Source: Cotesia glomerata
Lineage: Eukaryota > Arthropoda > Insecta > Hymenoptera > Braconidae
DNA length: 64,000 nt
Assembly: GCF_020080835.1 (NCBI RefSeq)
Contig: NC_058160.1
Location: 13,827,506 to 13,891,505, forward strand
Reading direction: 5' to 3'
Part shown: positions 25,346 to 34,178 of the stretch, one piece after another
Layout of the letters: every line of letters starts with the position of its first letter
Numbering within the stretch: the stretch's first letter is position 1
Translations under genes and position numbers: made by a program
The notes under the pieces: model-generated
Seen by the model: the letters and a program-made list of their open reading frames with translations, nothing else
Databases searched by the model: none
What the model was told of the DNA's origin: nothing

Positions 25346-25720
25346 TTACTTAAGGTCACTGACGTGGTTGCTTTTATAAGCGTGATGATGATACATACAT
25401 ACAGTTATAACCGTTATAGAAATAATGCTGAATTTGCAAATTCTTTTTTGCCAAGGTTATCAACGGGATTGATTACAACTCCTTATACTTATCAAATTTT
25501 TATATTTAAAGATATACTTACCTTTTCATAATATGCATATTACTATTATATCATACTAATTTATTATATAAACTAATAATTAAATAAAAGATTTCAAAGG
25601 AGAGGCAATTATATCAAAATAAATAAAGATACAACAAAAATTTGCATTTTAGATATTTAATTTCACATAAAAAGAATATGAGTACATAATTGATTATTAG
25701 CGATTATTGTGAATACAAAA

Positions 25721-26227
25721 TTAAGAACATGATTGAATATTAGCTATTATGTCACTTACAAAATTATTGTTATATTTTTTTGGCTTTATTTTCATAAACG
25801 TATTGTAATATTCTTCGACGATCTCATCATTTCTGTAAAGTCTTCCGTCAAAGATAGATATAAATCTATCAAGTGAAGGATAAGTAGACATATAATGCAA
25901 AAACATGATACAGTATTGACCGCACACTTGAGAATCTTCTTTTTGCAACTGAATGTGGTTATATTTGAACCATTTACAGTTGTTTTTGAGGCGTTTAAGA
26001 TGCTGCGGGATATACGGTGGGAGTCCATAGCTATCGAAGTACCATCCACAGCCATCTCTATCGACGTATATGGCGACCCAGTGCTGTCCTGGCTTATGGC
26101 ATCCATCTGTGTTTACTACGAAGGCTGTAGGCTTAGTCCAGACTCTCGGGATCCTGTCTGCAGGATACACTCCAATCGCGTGGTATGGTATATACTGAAT
26201 AGCTTTTAAGACCTGCACCGTGTTCAT
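25721..26227 (-). CDS. PRO: Adenain-like cysteine protease (capsid maturation), copy 1
   Basis: The family cleaves virion precursor proteins during capsid maturation. The chosen Met at 26227 gives 168 aa and removes 18 upstream codons that read through the end of the preceding gene. Visible motifs are GQHWVAIYVD with the catalytic His (about residue 49), WYFDSYG with the acidic residue (about 65), and SQVCGQYC with the nucleophile Cys (about 106), in the order His-Asp-Cys of adenovirus-type proteases. It overlaps the 3' end of the IQGF-family ORF out of frame. No break is seen. Confidence 0.9.
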   Translation of the reverse strand: MNTVQVLKAIQYIPYHAIGVYPADRIPRVWTKPTAFVVNTDGCHKPGQHWVAIYVDRDGCGWYFDSYGLPPYIPQHLKRLKNNCKWFKYNHIQLQKEDSQVCGQYCIMFLHYMSTYPSLDRFISIFDGRLYRNDEIVEEYYNTFMKIKPKKYNNNFVSDIIANIQSCS

Positions 26228-26804
26228 TACAAGCCTCACACCCCCAAGGACAAACGAGTAAAGGTTCGTAGCTATTTTCACCAGCTTCAGAATTTGCTTT
26301 CTTACTTAACCACTGTTTCAGTAAGTCAGCACAAGACAAAGCACACTGATTATAACCAAGACTCCGATTTCTTCGAGATTCCAAAACACTGTGTAAGGCA
26401 CAGGTTAACCGTGGCTGATGCAGCGTAGATACTGAGGGATTGTCTTGCAAATCTTCAATATTTATAACTGGTCTGCAGAGTAGAGATTCCAAGTATGATT
26501 TTTGTGCCCTCCCTCTTGTATAAATTTTCATAGAATTTTGACAAAAAAAGCGTAACTGTGTATGCACGTATTTTACCATTGATTCCCCATCGTACCATTC
26601 AAGACCATGTTTTCGGGTTAAGGCGTTGTTTTCAAGCTGTCTTTCTTCGGATAGCAGGTTAAACGAGAATTCAGGAGCCAAAATCCAATGTGCAGTATCA
26701 CCGTTAATTAGAGAGGTTACACCTATTTCTTTAGGTAAAAATTCACGGTCGTTATTTATAAAGCCTTGGATATATATAACAACAGAAGACATATCGGTTT
26801 CCAC
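26133..26804 (-). CDS. Orphan Polinton protein, IQGF family, second paralogue, copy 1
   Basis: 223 aa with no domain I recognise. The start (VVIYIQGFINNDREFLPKE) matches the start of the other orphan at 33757 (IIDIQGFTDGRGKFLPKE), then W--[AR]P-F-FN and HGL-W-[DG]G at similar spacing, so one element carries two paralogues. The C-terminal half has several Cys residues (CALHSVL, CAL, CPWGCEAC). The last ~30 codons overlap the protease in another frame, so the true end could be earlier or a frameshift may lie there. It sits between major capsid and protease, suggesting a virion or maturation role, by position only. Confidence 0.6.
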   Translation of the reverse strand: METDMSSVVIYIQGFINNDREFLPKEIGVTSLINGDTAHWILAPEFSFNLLSEERQLENNALTRKHGLEWYDGESMVKYVHTQLRFFCQNSMKIYTRGRAQKSYLESLLCRPVINIEDLQDNPSVSTLHQPRLTCALHSVLESRRNRSLGYNQCALSCADLLKQWLSKKANSEAGENSYEPLLVCPWGCEACNEHGAGLKSYSVYTIPRDWSVSCRQDPESLD

Positions 26805-26844
26805 CGTACTACAGCAAAGCGTATACTAAATTTTAAATACTTGC

Positions 26845-28161
26845 TTACCCAGCGAAATCTATAGTTACTTGTCTCGAAGCATCTATTTCTAAAACACTTT
26901 CATATTCGGCATATACTATACAGTTTGTAGTTGTAGCCAGTGCTTTATCAAATCTAACCTCTATACGAACTGTACCATGTTTGATTAAATTCCAATGAGT
27001 GTTACTATTAGCTGATAAATCGGGCGTTAAATCAAAAACATATAAACAATAGCCGTTAGGATAATCAAATCTGTCTATAGAGTTCCCTTCGTTCAAAAAA
27101 TGAATACCTGTGCCTGAGAATAACGTGTGATAAGCGTCTATGTAATTCATACGGTTTCCAAAATCAGGCTGGAGTGGTTTTGACGGTATTTGCCGACCGT
27201 CAACATACAGTGATAAATAATTAATCCCAAAATTTTGGAAATTGAAAGGATTCATCGAAGCATCGCCGTTAAATGCTTTATTATCAACAAAACCGATGAT
27301 TAAACGTCTAGGTATTTGGCCATGAAGGATATTGTCCATAGTCTCGCCATGTACACCAGCTGCCATTGAAACAGCTTTAACCTCAACTCTGGTCAGTGGA
27401 TATTTAGCAGTAGTTTTAGCTAACATACGGGCGTGTGCTAAAAGTGTTCCTGGTGAAATTTTTGCACGACGCACTAATAAACTAGCGTCACTAATATTGT
27501 ATACACAACCGTTTACTGTGTCATCCATTAGACAAAAAGCATCACGTGCACATGTTAATCGTAATCGCATTTCTACACCGTTGATTAAAAATCTTTCTTG
27601 ATTGAAAACGTCACAATGTAGATGACCAATAAAATCTGCTGTTTTATCACACGTTAATAATTCTTTACGTTTTTTCAAGCCTAAATTCTCGTCGGTTAAA
27701 CTATCCATTTTTCCAGGGGTATCACAGCACCACCCTACAGTAGTTAAATGCGATTTTTTGGCATCTGCTCCGCAGTTCAATAAAGTTTCTATGTATGCCC
27801 GGTACGGATATAAATTATTAGGTGTTGATACAGGTTTTTGATTGAATAACACATCAACTTGACTGAATATTGAATGCATAAAATTGTTTATAGGTGCTAC
27901 TTTAGGAGGGTGAGCGCTAGCTGTCACAGGGCTTCTTCTGGTAATACCCACGCATAACCTTAGCATCGTATGTGCTAAATCAATGTATTCATCCCCTTGT
28001 CCTTGAACAACAAATTCTATCGGTGAGTTATCAGTCAATGATGAAATTGGTTTATAATGAACCCATTGGGAACTTTCAATTGTTGTTTGGGTCAGCGGTA
28101 GAGTAAATAATTCTAACTCAGTTTTAGCACACTCACACGAATGTACATGTAAAAACGACAT
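26845..28161 (-). CDS. MCP: Major capsid protein, double jelly-roll type, copy 1
   Basis: 438 aa starting at MSFLHVHSCEC. An upstream in-frame Met (28179) would overlap the previous gene's stop, so I prefer this one. The opening (SCEC-KTELELF, TQTTIESSQWV, PISSLTDNSPIEF, then YIDLAHTML) is the recognisable start of invertebrate Polinton major capsids, the family labelled F54H12.2-like in many genomes. These form the double-jelly-roll hexameric shell. The reading frame is intact. The copy 2 equivalent lies beyond the right edge. Confidence 0.92.
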   Translation of the reverse strand: MSFLHVHSCECAKTELELFTLPLTQTTIESSQWVHYKPISSLTDNSPIEFVVQGQGDEYIDLAHTMLRLCVGITRRSPVTASAHPPKVAPINNFMHSIFSQVDVLFNQKPVSTPNNLYPYRAYIETLLNCGADAKKSHLTTVGWCCDTPGKMDSLTDENLGLKKRKELLTCDKTADFIGHLHCDVFNQERFLINGVEMRLRLTCARDAFCLMDDTVNGCVYNISDASLLVRRAKISPGTLLAHARMLAKTTAKYPLTRVEVKAVSMAAGVHGETMDNILHGQIPRRLIIGFVDNKAFNGDASMNPFNFQNFGINYLSLYVDGRQIPSKPLQPDFGNRMNYIDAYHTLFSGTGIHFLNEGNSIDRFDYPNGYCLYVFDLTPDLSANSNTHWNLIKHGTVRIEVRFDKALATTTNCIVYAEYESVLEIDASRQVTIDFAG

Positions 28162-28162
28162 T

Positions 28163-28705
28163 TTAGAAATTTTTATCAAAAATGTCAGCCACTGTACGTA
28201 GTTTTTTATTTTTATTGTTATTGTTTTTCTTTTTAATATCGGTCTTTTTTTTATTAACTTTACTTTTATTTTTCACTTTAGATTTGACAATGCGCCTTTT
28301 TTTTTTTTTAACAATCCGTTTTCTTGAGTTTGGTTGTGTGTTGCTCATACCGTTGGTTAAGGCAAACTGGGTAGGTATATAGCCAGACCCGTTCATAAGA
28401 CTATCAATTTTTTCCTGGGCTTTACGTTTTAAATTTTTACCTGACTCGCGCACGCGCGTTTTGAATGATTCTTCAACGGGGATTTGGTGATCCAAAACAT
28501 CTGTAGCTATATTTACACCTGATCTTAAAGCTTCTTTACCAACGGTCTTAAGACCGCTTTTTAAAAAGGTAATACTCTTCTGAATAAGCCGCCCAAAACT
28601 ACCTATACCATGCCCTCTTTGATAAGGTGATCCTACATAAACATGGCTTATTCCAGAATAACTACGGGTACCGTCACCGTATTGTATCATCTCGAAGTCT
28701 ATCAT
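28163..28705 (-). CDS. Basic virion-protein candidate (adenovirus X/VI-like), copy 1
   Basis: 180 aa. An N-terminal Gly-rich and amphipathic segment (RGHGIGSF then FLKSGLKTVGKEA) is followed by a strongly Lys/Arg-rich C-terminal half with long Lys and Asn/Lys runs. The layout and its position between penton-like and major capsid genes resemble adenoviral minor core or membrane-lytic proteins. I infer that role and did not confirm homology. Its stop overlaps the upstream alternative start of the major capsid gene. The region around residues 35-42 differs from copy 2 by compensating small indels. Confidence 0.6.
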   Translation of the reverse strand: MIDFEMIQYGDGTRSYSGISHVYVGSPYQRGHGIGSFGRLIQKSITFLKSGLKTVGKEALRSGVNIATDVLDHQIPVEESFKTRVRESGKNLKRKAQEKIDSLMNGSGYIPTQFALTNGMSNTQPNSRKRIVKKKKRRIVKSKVKNKSKVNKKKTDIKKKNNNNKNKKLRTVADIFDKNF

Positions 28706-28716
28706 CGTAGAGAATC

Positions 28717-29529
28717 TTAAAAACTTCTTTTGAAATGTAACGTTACTGTCAACGTCCCGTATTCGAATGGCACGGGTTTACCATATTCGTCTCTTATATC
28801 AATTTCGATAGTAGCCATACTTTTACGTAATAGAGGTATATATTGGCCAGGCGAAAAACTTTTAATTTTAGTTAAACCGTAAATGTATTGATCGTGATCA
28901 AGAGGCACAACGCGTAGTAGAGGGGCCTGAATATCTCCTGTTATGTAGCCTTCACAAATATCTGTATAAACGAATAATTTTCCTGGTATAGCTTGAGATA
29001 GAGAGGCTGGTTTAGATCCGCAACAGTCATCAGGGCCGTCTGTTATAACTTTAGAAAACGAACTTTCTTCAAAGCCTAATATATGCCAGAGCCGATCACT
29101 TAATGCCAGCGTATGTCTTGCATTTTCACACTTGCATGTTGTATAAAATTTTATGAAACCGCCAGCACTACAAGTAAAATTGATATGCTCTGAAACTGAT
29201 TTAAGTTTGTTGAGAGAATCCACTAAAGAGCCTATATTTTGATATTGACCATGTGGTATGTTGTTAGAATAAAGGAACGAATCCATTATTTTATTATTAT
29301 CTTCTGTATCTATATATTCAACGGTCAATGTAACTTTCGTGAAATCTTTAGGAATATGTAAGATTGTCATCGGCGTCTGGATTTCCACTAAAGCAACATC
29401 CCACCATCCATTAAGTTCTAAAGGATAGGGCAAACGCGTTATAAAATGAGTAGTTATGTTGTCCGGGAAGTATTTCATGCTGCTATTGCTAGGTAGCACT
29501 ATGTAAAAATTATCTCTTTCTAAAGACAT
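28717..29529 (-). CDS. mCP: Minor capsid (penton-like) protein, copy 1
   Basis: 270 aa, intact. The start (FYIVLPSNSSMKYFPDN then LPYPLELNGWWDVALVEIQ) is the characteristic opening of Polinton minor capsid proteins, predicted single jelly-roll pentons at capsid vertices. The C-terminus has beta-rich text (YGTLTVTLHFKRSF). It follows the integrase stop immediately (INT ends at 29530) and precedes the X/VI-like gene by 11 bp. Confidence 0.88.
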   Translation of the reverse strand: MSLERDNFYIVLPSNSSMKYFPDNITTHFITRLPYPLELNGWWDVALVEIQTPMTILHIPKDFTKVTLTVEYIDTEDNNKIMDSFLYSNNIPHGQYQNIGSLVDSLNKLKSVSEHINFTCSAGGFIKFYTTCKCENARHTLALSDRLWHILGFEESSFSKVITDGPDDCCGSKPASLSQAIPGKLFVYTDICEGYITGDIQAPLLRVVPLDHDQYIYGLTKIKSFSPGQYIPLLRKSMATIEIDIRDEYGKPVPFEYGTLTVTLHFKRSF

Positions 29530-30513
29530 TTATTCAACCTTAGATAATTCCTCTTCATAAAATATACCGTTGATTGGTTCGTTTTGAAGATCGGTTAATA
29601 TATAAACCGGTGGTTGGCGATGATTCAGAAATATTTCTTTTGATACTTTAAAAACTTCGCTACTCCAGCCACTCTCATATCCTTTCGTAAACGCTGCCTT
29701 TGCTTTACTGATACGTACCAAGTCACCAACAGCATATTTAAGCTTACGGTTTTTCAAGAGCGCAGAGCGCTTCTCATTTTCATAACGTTTTTTAAGGTTA
29801 TTAAAAGCTATTTGAGCTGTATTATTGTTAACATTTACCGGCGCCATTTTGATACCAGTATGTGTTGTGTGATTGTAAGCGTAAATAATTTTTTGTAATA
29901 TGTCTAAATACTTTTTTGTGCGGGAATACGTAAAATAACGCCATATCCTCTCCTTTATCGTTCTATTTAGACGTTCTACAATAGCTGCTTTGTCGTCAGG
30001 GTTGCGTACTGTTCTAAATAATATTCCTTTTTTTCTCAAAAACTCTTGAAAAGTCTCTCCAAGAAACTCCTTTCCGCTATCTGTCTGCACTAAGCGGGGT
30101 ATTCTTTTGTTACTCCTCGCTAAGATTTTTTGGAATGCTTGAGTCACACTTAGACTAGTTTTATTTATTAGAGGCTCAGCCCACGCATACTTACTCAATA
30201 CATCGATCACCATCAATATATATTTATAACCCTTGTTATACGTAGAGATACTTCGTAAATCAGCTAAATCAGCTTCCCAGACATCATCTATTGATTCAAC
30301 ATTATAAGTCCTTCTAATAAAACGTTTCCTGTTCATACGGTGCTTTGTAAAAGTTTCTTGTTTATTTAACCATTCCTTAACATCATCTTGAGATAGTTCT
30401 GATTTGTTCTCAGCAGAGTATTTTAGAATATTTTTAGCACCTGAAAAACTTTCTGGTCTTATAGGATCATAATAGATGTTTTTTAGTTTTTTATCTATCT
30501 CAACTTTATCCAT
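29530..30513 (-). CDS. INT: Retroviral-type integrase, copy 1
   Basis: 327 aa. The rve core shows Asp82 (VWEADLADL), Asp145 (VQTDSGKEF) and Glu180 (AAIVERLNRTIKERIW), a D,D-35-E spacing as in retroviral and Polinton integrases. It catalyses element insertion. The C-terminal part (YAVGDLVRISK to YILTDLQNEPI) looks like an SH3/chromo-type DNA-binding barrel. The start overlaps the end of the preceding ORF by 19 nt. The frame is intact. Confidence 0.93.
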   Translation of the reverse strand: MDKVEIDKKLKNIYYDPIRPESFSGAKNILKYSAENKSELSQDDVKEWLNKQETFTKHRMNRKRFIRRTYNVESIDDVWEADLADLRSISTYNKGYKYILMVIDVLSKYAWAEPLINKTSLSVTQAFQKILARSNKRIPRLVQTDSGKEFLGETFQEFLRKKGILFRTVRNPDDKAAIVERLNRTIKERIWRYFTYSRTKKYLDILQKIIYAYNHTTHTGIKMAPVNVNNNTAQIAFNNLKKRYENEKRSALLKNRKLKYAVGDLVRISKAKAAFTKGYESGWSSEVFKVSKEIFLNHRQPPVYILTDLQNEPINGIFYEEELSKVE

Positions 30514-31336
30514 GGTATTTTTTTACTTTGACTGTTTTTATTTATAGAACCTTCACCGTTTTGATTTAATTGTAATTCGTCTAAGGATGTGTGTTCTGTA
30601 AGTATTTCAGGCACGGAAAAATTAACAGATCGTCTTCTAGGTGTAGAAGTTGACATTTCTTCGTTAAAATAAGCTCGATTACCGATGTATTCACGCGGAA
30701 TGTTTAACGTTTGCAGTACTTGAGCAAACTGTTGACGACCTATCGCTTTCACACTCTTTCTAGACCTCAACACATCGTTTAAAAGATCAGTGATATTAGA
30801 ACGTGCTACTTTTTTACCTCTAATTGTCACAAGACCTCTATCGTCCCAAGATATTAACGTGGCAGGTGCACTTCTTAGCTTTTTTAATAGCCGCGCTGCA
30901 TTTCCTCTGAATCTTCTAGGTACACTGTCTATAACCGAATTATCTATAACTACATAATATGAAGAACGATGATCAATTTCACTTTCAGAAGAACCTGCAC
31001 TACTCTCGAAGAATTTAGAGTTGTTGTTGTCTACAGCCAGGTCTGAAACATTTATGTTGGTATCTATATTAGCAGCATTGACAGATTTTTTTCATTTTCA
31101 AGAATCCTAAGATATCGCTCAAGTGTTTGTAAATAGGCTTGACATTTTTCACGGTCTGAGTTATACTTACCCGTAGAATTTAAAATTTCATACATTTCAT
31201 TGTCGAGCCTAGTTAACACTGTTCCAATTAGTAAGACAAGATTTATTTTTTGCGATATCTTCATTTTTTTCTGAGACTGCCAATTCTCATGAATTTTATC
31301 CTCAGGCACTAACACCATCTTACGGGCGTGTTCCAT
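30495..31336 (-). pseudogene. Orphan Polinton protein upstream of integrase, copy 1 (frameshifted)
   Basis: The frame starting MEHARKMVLVPEDK at 31336 is lost near 31083 where an A run has one base fewer than in copy 2. The remainder continues in another frame to 30495 (GRQQFAQVLQTLNIP and a Ser/Thr-rich tail). Length would be about 280 codons, with a Ser/Glu-rich middle. No recognised domain. A DNA-binding or core-protein role is possible given its basic segments and position, but unproven. Confidence 0.6.
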
Positions 31337-31397
31337 GATTTTACTGAATGTTTTATTTAGAAATTATATTTGCAACCAAAGCACTCCAGAACAGGTG

Positions 31398-31692
31398 CTA
31401 AAAATAAAGGTAAAAAGCCGCCTTTTGAATAATTATTTTCTTTTTAGTATTTAGATTAAGCTTCCTCCTGATGATAATTTTCTTTAAAATCGTAATGTGA
31501 CGTTTTAATTTTTTCTTATGACCCGTTGTTAAAGGTACGTTACCACGTAATATGTTTAATATACACTCGCAAATACAACGTATTAAAGCAGGATCAGCTT
31601 TACGTAAAACAGCTAAGCGTTGCGTATTATTTAGATAGCACAATGCTTGTAATACACGTAGCTGTTTTTTTTATAGGTGTGAGCTCGCCCAT
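31398..31692 (-). pseudogene. Small basic protein, copy 1 (frameshifted)
   Basis: Equivalent to 60479-60760 in copy 2. The ATG at 31692 is followed by an A run two bases shorter than in copy 2, which shifts the frame. The body (CYLNNTQRLAVLRKADP and onward) is open but a second shift alters the C-terminus. It is Lys/Arg-rich, about 93 aa, and of unknown function. Confidence 0.6.
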
Positions 31693-31694
31693 TA

Positions 31695-32379
31695 TCAAAG
31701 AACTACTGCTACATTATTCCTTTTAGTTTTATAATTTATACTTTTTTTCGGCACATAGACCACCTGGTATGGGTCGTCCGGGAAAATAGAGCATCGGAAA
31801 CGGCAGTTTTCTGGAGTTGATTGTTTTAAATCCAGTAGTAAGTAAACCGTGTGGTAAAGATGTCGCTTCGTAATAAATCTCTTTGTAGAAAACGTGTATT
31901 TTCCAGACTTACTTGACGCGCTAGATGTTGAATTTGTGACCTATCGCGTGGGTTTTTAAAAACTACAATGTAATTCGCATTTAATGATATATCTCTTTGA
32001 CCTCTACCTTGATGGAAAATATTTTGTGTCAAAAAAATAACACTCAAATTCCTATGATGACTACCTTTTGTAAAAGATCTATTATAGCATTATTTGATGC
32101 TTCACGCATCAAATCGTCAATAATTACTAGTTTTGGATTATTATCACAACCGGTATTCTCTTCACCTATTGGAAGACCTTCATGAAACTCAATGTTTTTA
32201 TTATGAATATATTCATTGTAGCCTGGTTGCCATTCAGCGTAATGAAATATTATTTTTGAGAAATTTGTATCACTCATTAGAGATAAATGTTTGATGAATC
32301 TTTTTACGAATACTGTTTTACCGCAACCAGTAGGACCGCATATAATTGATGTCCATGGATGTTTCCAACGTGGATCCAT
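31695..32379 (-). pseudogene. ATP: Genome-packaging ATPase (FtsK/HerA-like), copy 1 (frameshifted)
   Basis: Walker A GPTGCGKT lies at residues 15-22 and Walker B LVIIDDLM follows, as in A32-type DNA packaging ATPases that pump the genome into the capsid. The frame from 32379 runs past Walker B, then shifts near 32050-32090 relative to the intact copy 2 gene (59796-60476), so the second half (FLTQNIFHQGRGQRDISLN) is in another frame. Another small difference lies near 32150. Not functional as sequenced. Confidence 0.88.
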
Positions 32380-32655
32380 AATATATACTGAGCTAATTTA
32401 TAAAATGTTATGTTATATAAAGACAGACTCTGCTAAGATCTACGGGGTGTAAATCGTAAAAACACATACTGATGATAAATAATATAGATTAATTTTCATC
32501 GGCTATAATAGGAACTTTATTTATATTTTCCAATGATTGGTATCTCCAAATACAATTTCAATGATATTATTTTTATAATTTATGTAGTAGAAAGCGTTGC
32601 ATATATAAATAGATAAATATAATTCATGTATAAATATAATTCATAAATATAATCT

Positions 32656-33300
32656 TAATCACGGCTGCTGCTGCCGGTAGTGCTGCCACCACAGCCGCTG
32701 CTGCTGCTATTGCTAACACTGCCACTGCTGCTCATCGACATTTTTCGATGTGGTATAAGAGCTTGTTGCACAAGCTCAGGTGCTGATCTCATGGCTGATT
32801 CGAATATGTCTTGACTCAGATCCTCAAAAAACTACAATGTTTTAAAAGTTTAAGAAAAGTTAGAAAGTACATGAAATCATAAGTTAGCAAATAAAATTTT
32901 CAATGTACCTGTAGAAACGTTGACGGACGCCTTACAAGACGTGTGCACAGAGACAGCCACACAACCGTTTCTTCATCTAAGCTCCTTGATAAAATCTGGA
33001 AAAGAGGATCATGAGGCCAAAAAGTCCGAAAGGCCATTAAATCCTCTTCACGCACCCTCGATTACTGGTAATATCCCAGATTCATCCTTAAAAATCACTT
33101 CTTTCATTTTAGGATAGCACATATTAGCTGTGATAATAATGTGCCTTTTAACACTAGCTTGAATATAATGAGCGTACGAGCTAACAATACAGTCTTTAAG
33201 AGTTGTTACAGCTGAGAATTCGCTGACAAATCTAAACGTGCTTACATGAAAAAAGATTCTGTATTCAAACGTTCTTTTAGAAGCCACTTTTGTAAACACA
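32656..33300 (-). CDS. Orphan two-exon protein with Ser-rich tail, copy 1
   Basis: Equivalent of 58877-59520 in copy 2. An open frame from about 33299 (HIIITANMCYPKMKEVI) shifts near 33055, then a region with GT-AG intron signals (acceptor near 32834) joins a last exon ending with the stop at 32656-32658. The tail is a Ser/Gly tract encoded by AGC-rich codons. No ATG at the 5' end fits the full frame, so an upstream exon or frame change relative to the IQGF gene is likely. Function unknown. Confidence 0.4.
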
Positions 33301-33757
33301 AAACATTATTTAATGCACACGAAAAACGCTTATCCGGTGATGAGGTTTTTCCATGAAACACGCAGTTAATAACTTTAGGTTCTTAATTATCAAACTTAGG
33401 ACATTCTGAAAAAGGTTCTTCTAAATTAATAATTTCTCTTTGTAATAACTTTTCAAGATATTTCGCTATTACGACCCCGCGTACATTAATATGATGAGCT
33501 TTTTCAGAATAAAATTTGATGTTATCAATTAAATTTAAGAGATAAACGGAACCATCAGTCCATTTCAGACCATGATGATTAGAAGTTAACCATGTGTTTT
33601 GATGACGGTCCTTTAGGGGTAATTTATTAAAAGGAAACGGTGGTCTAATCAACCAGTGCCTTTGAATACCGTGCTCTACAGTATTTAAAGCAACTTCTTT
33701 TGGTAAAAATTTGCCTCGGCCGTCTGTGAAGCCCTGGATATCAATAATTAGATCCAT
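33240..33757 (-). pseudogene. Orphan Polinton protein, IQGF family, first paralogue, copy 1 (nonsense)
   Basis: Starts MDLIIDIQGFTDG at 33757. The frame stops at 33383-33385 (TAA where copy 2 has TTA) after 124 codons, while copy 2 continues to 171 aa. Related to the second paralogue at 26804 (see that entry). Unknown function. It follows PolB by about 0.4 kb and has a TATAAA near 33856-33861 upstream. Confidence 0.65.
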
Positions 33758-34029
33758 TTAAATTTTTAATGTGTGTAGAATACTTGAAAACACAGCGTGT
33801 ATAACTATCACTCTCGGTAGTAAAAGAAAAACTGTGATATATGAATAAATTTATAAAGCTGCGGTGTCAGTTAAGGAAGGCGTGGTTAAATTTTTTTAAC
33901 CAATAACAATTGAAAACACATTTAAATAGGTTGTCAATGTGAAAAAAGGAAAAAGCGGGAAAAAGCCAACGGAAAGTGAGGCGTTTTAAGCGTTTACTGT
34001 ATTTGCGTACTTAGAAAGATAGTTGAATA

Positions 34030-34160
34030 CATTTATTTCATTGAATACATAATTACATTTACAATATTAATTTATCTGAACTTATTTCGTTAAATACATA
34101 ATTCCATTTACAATATTAATTTATCTAAATTTATTTCCTGAAAAATATATAATTACATTT
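34030..34160. repeat. 49-bp tandem repeat after PolB, copy 1
   Basis: Two full units and a partial one of a GAAATAAATTTAGATAAATT-like 49-bp repeat (on the minus strand). Each unit carries AATAAA, so the array probably supplies the PolB polyadenylation signal. It matches 58039-58145 of copy 2. Confidence 0.75.
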
Positions 34161-34178
34161 TATAACCAAACGGTAATG

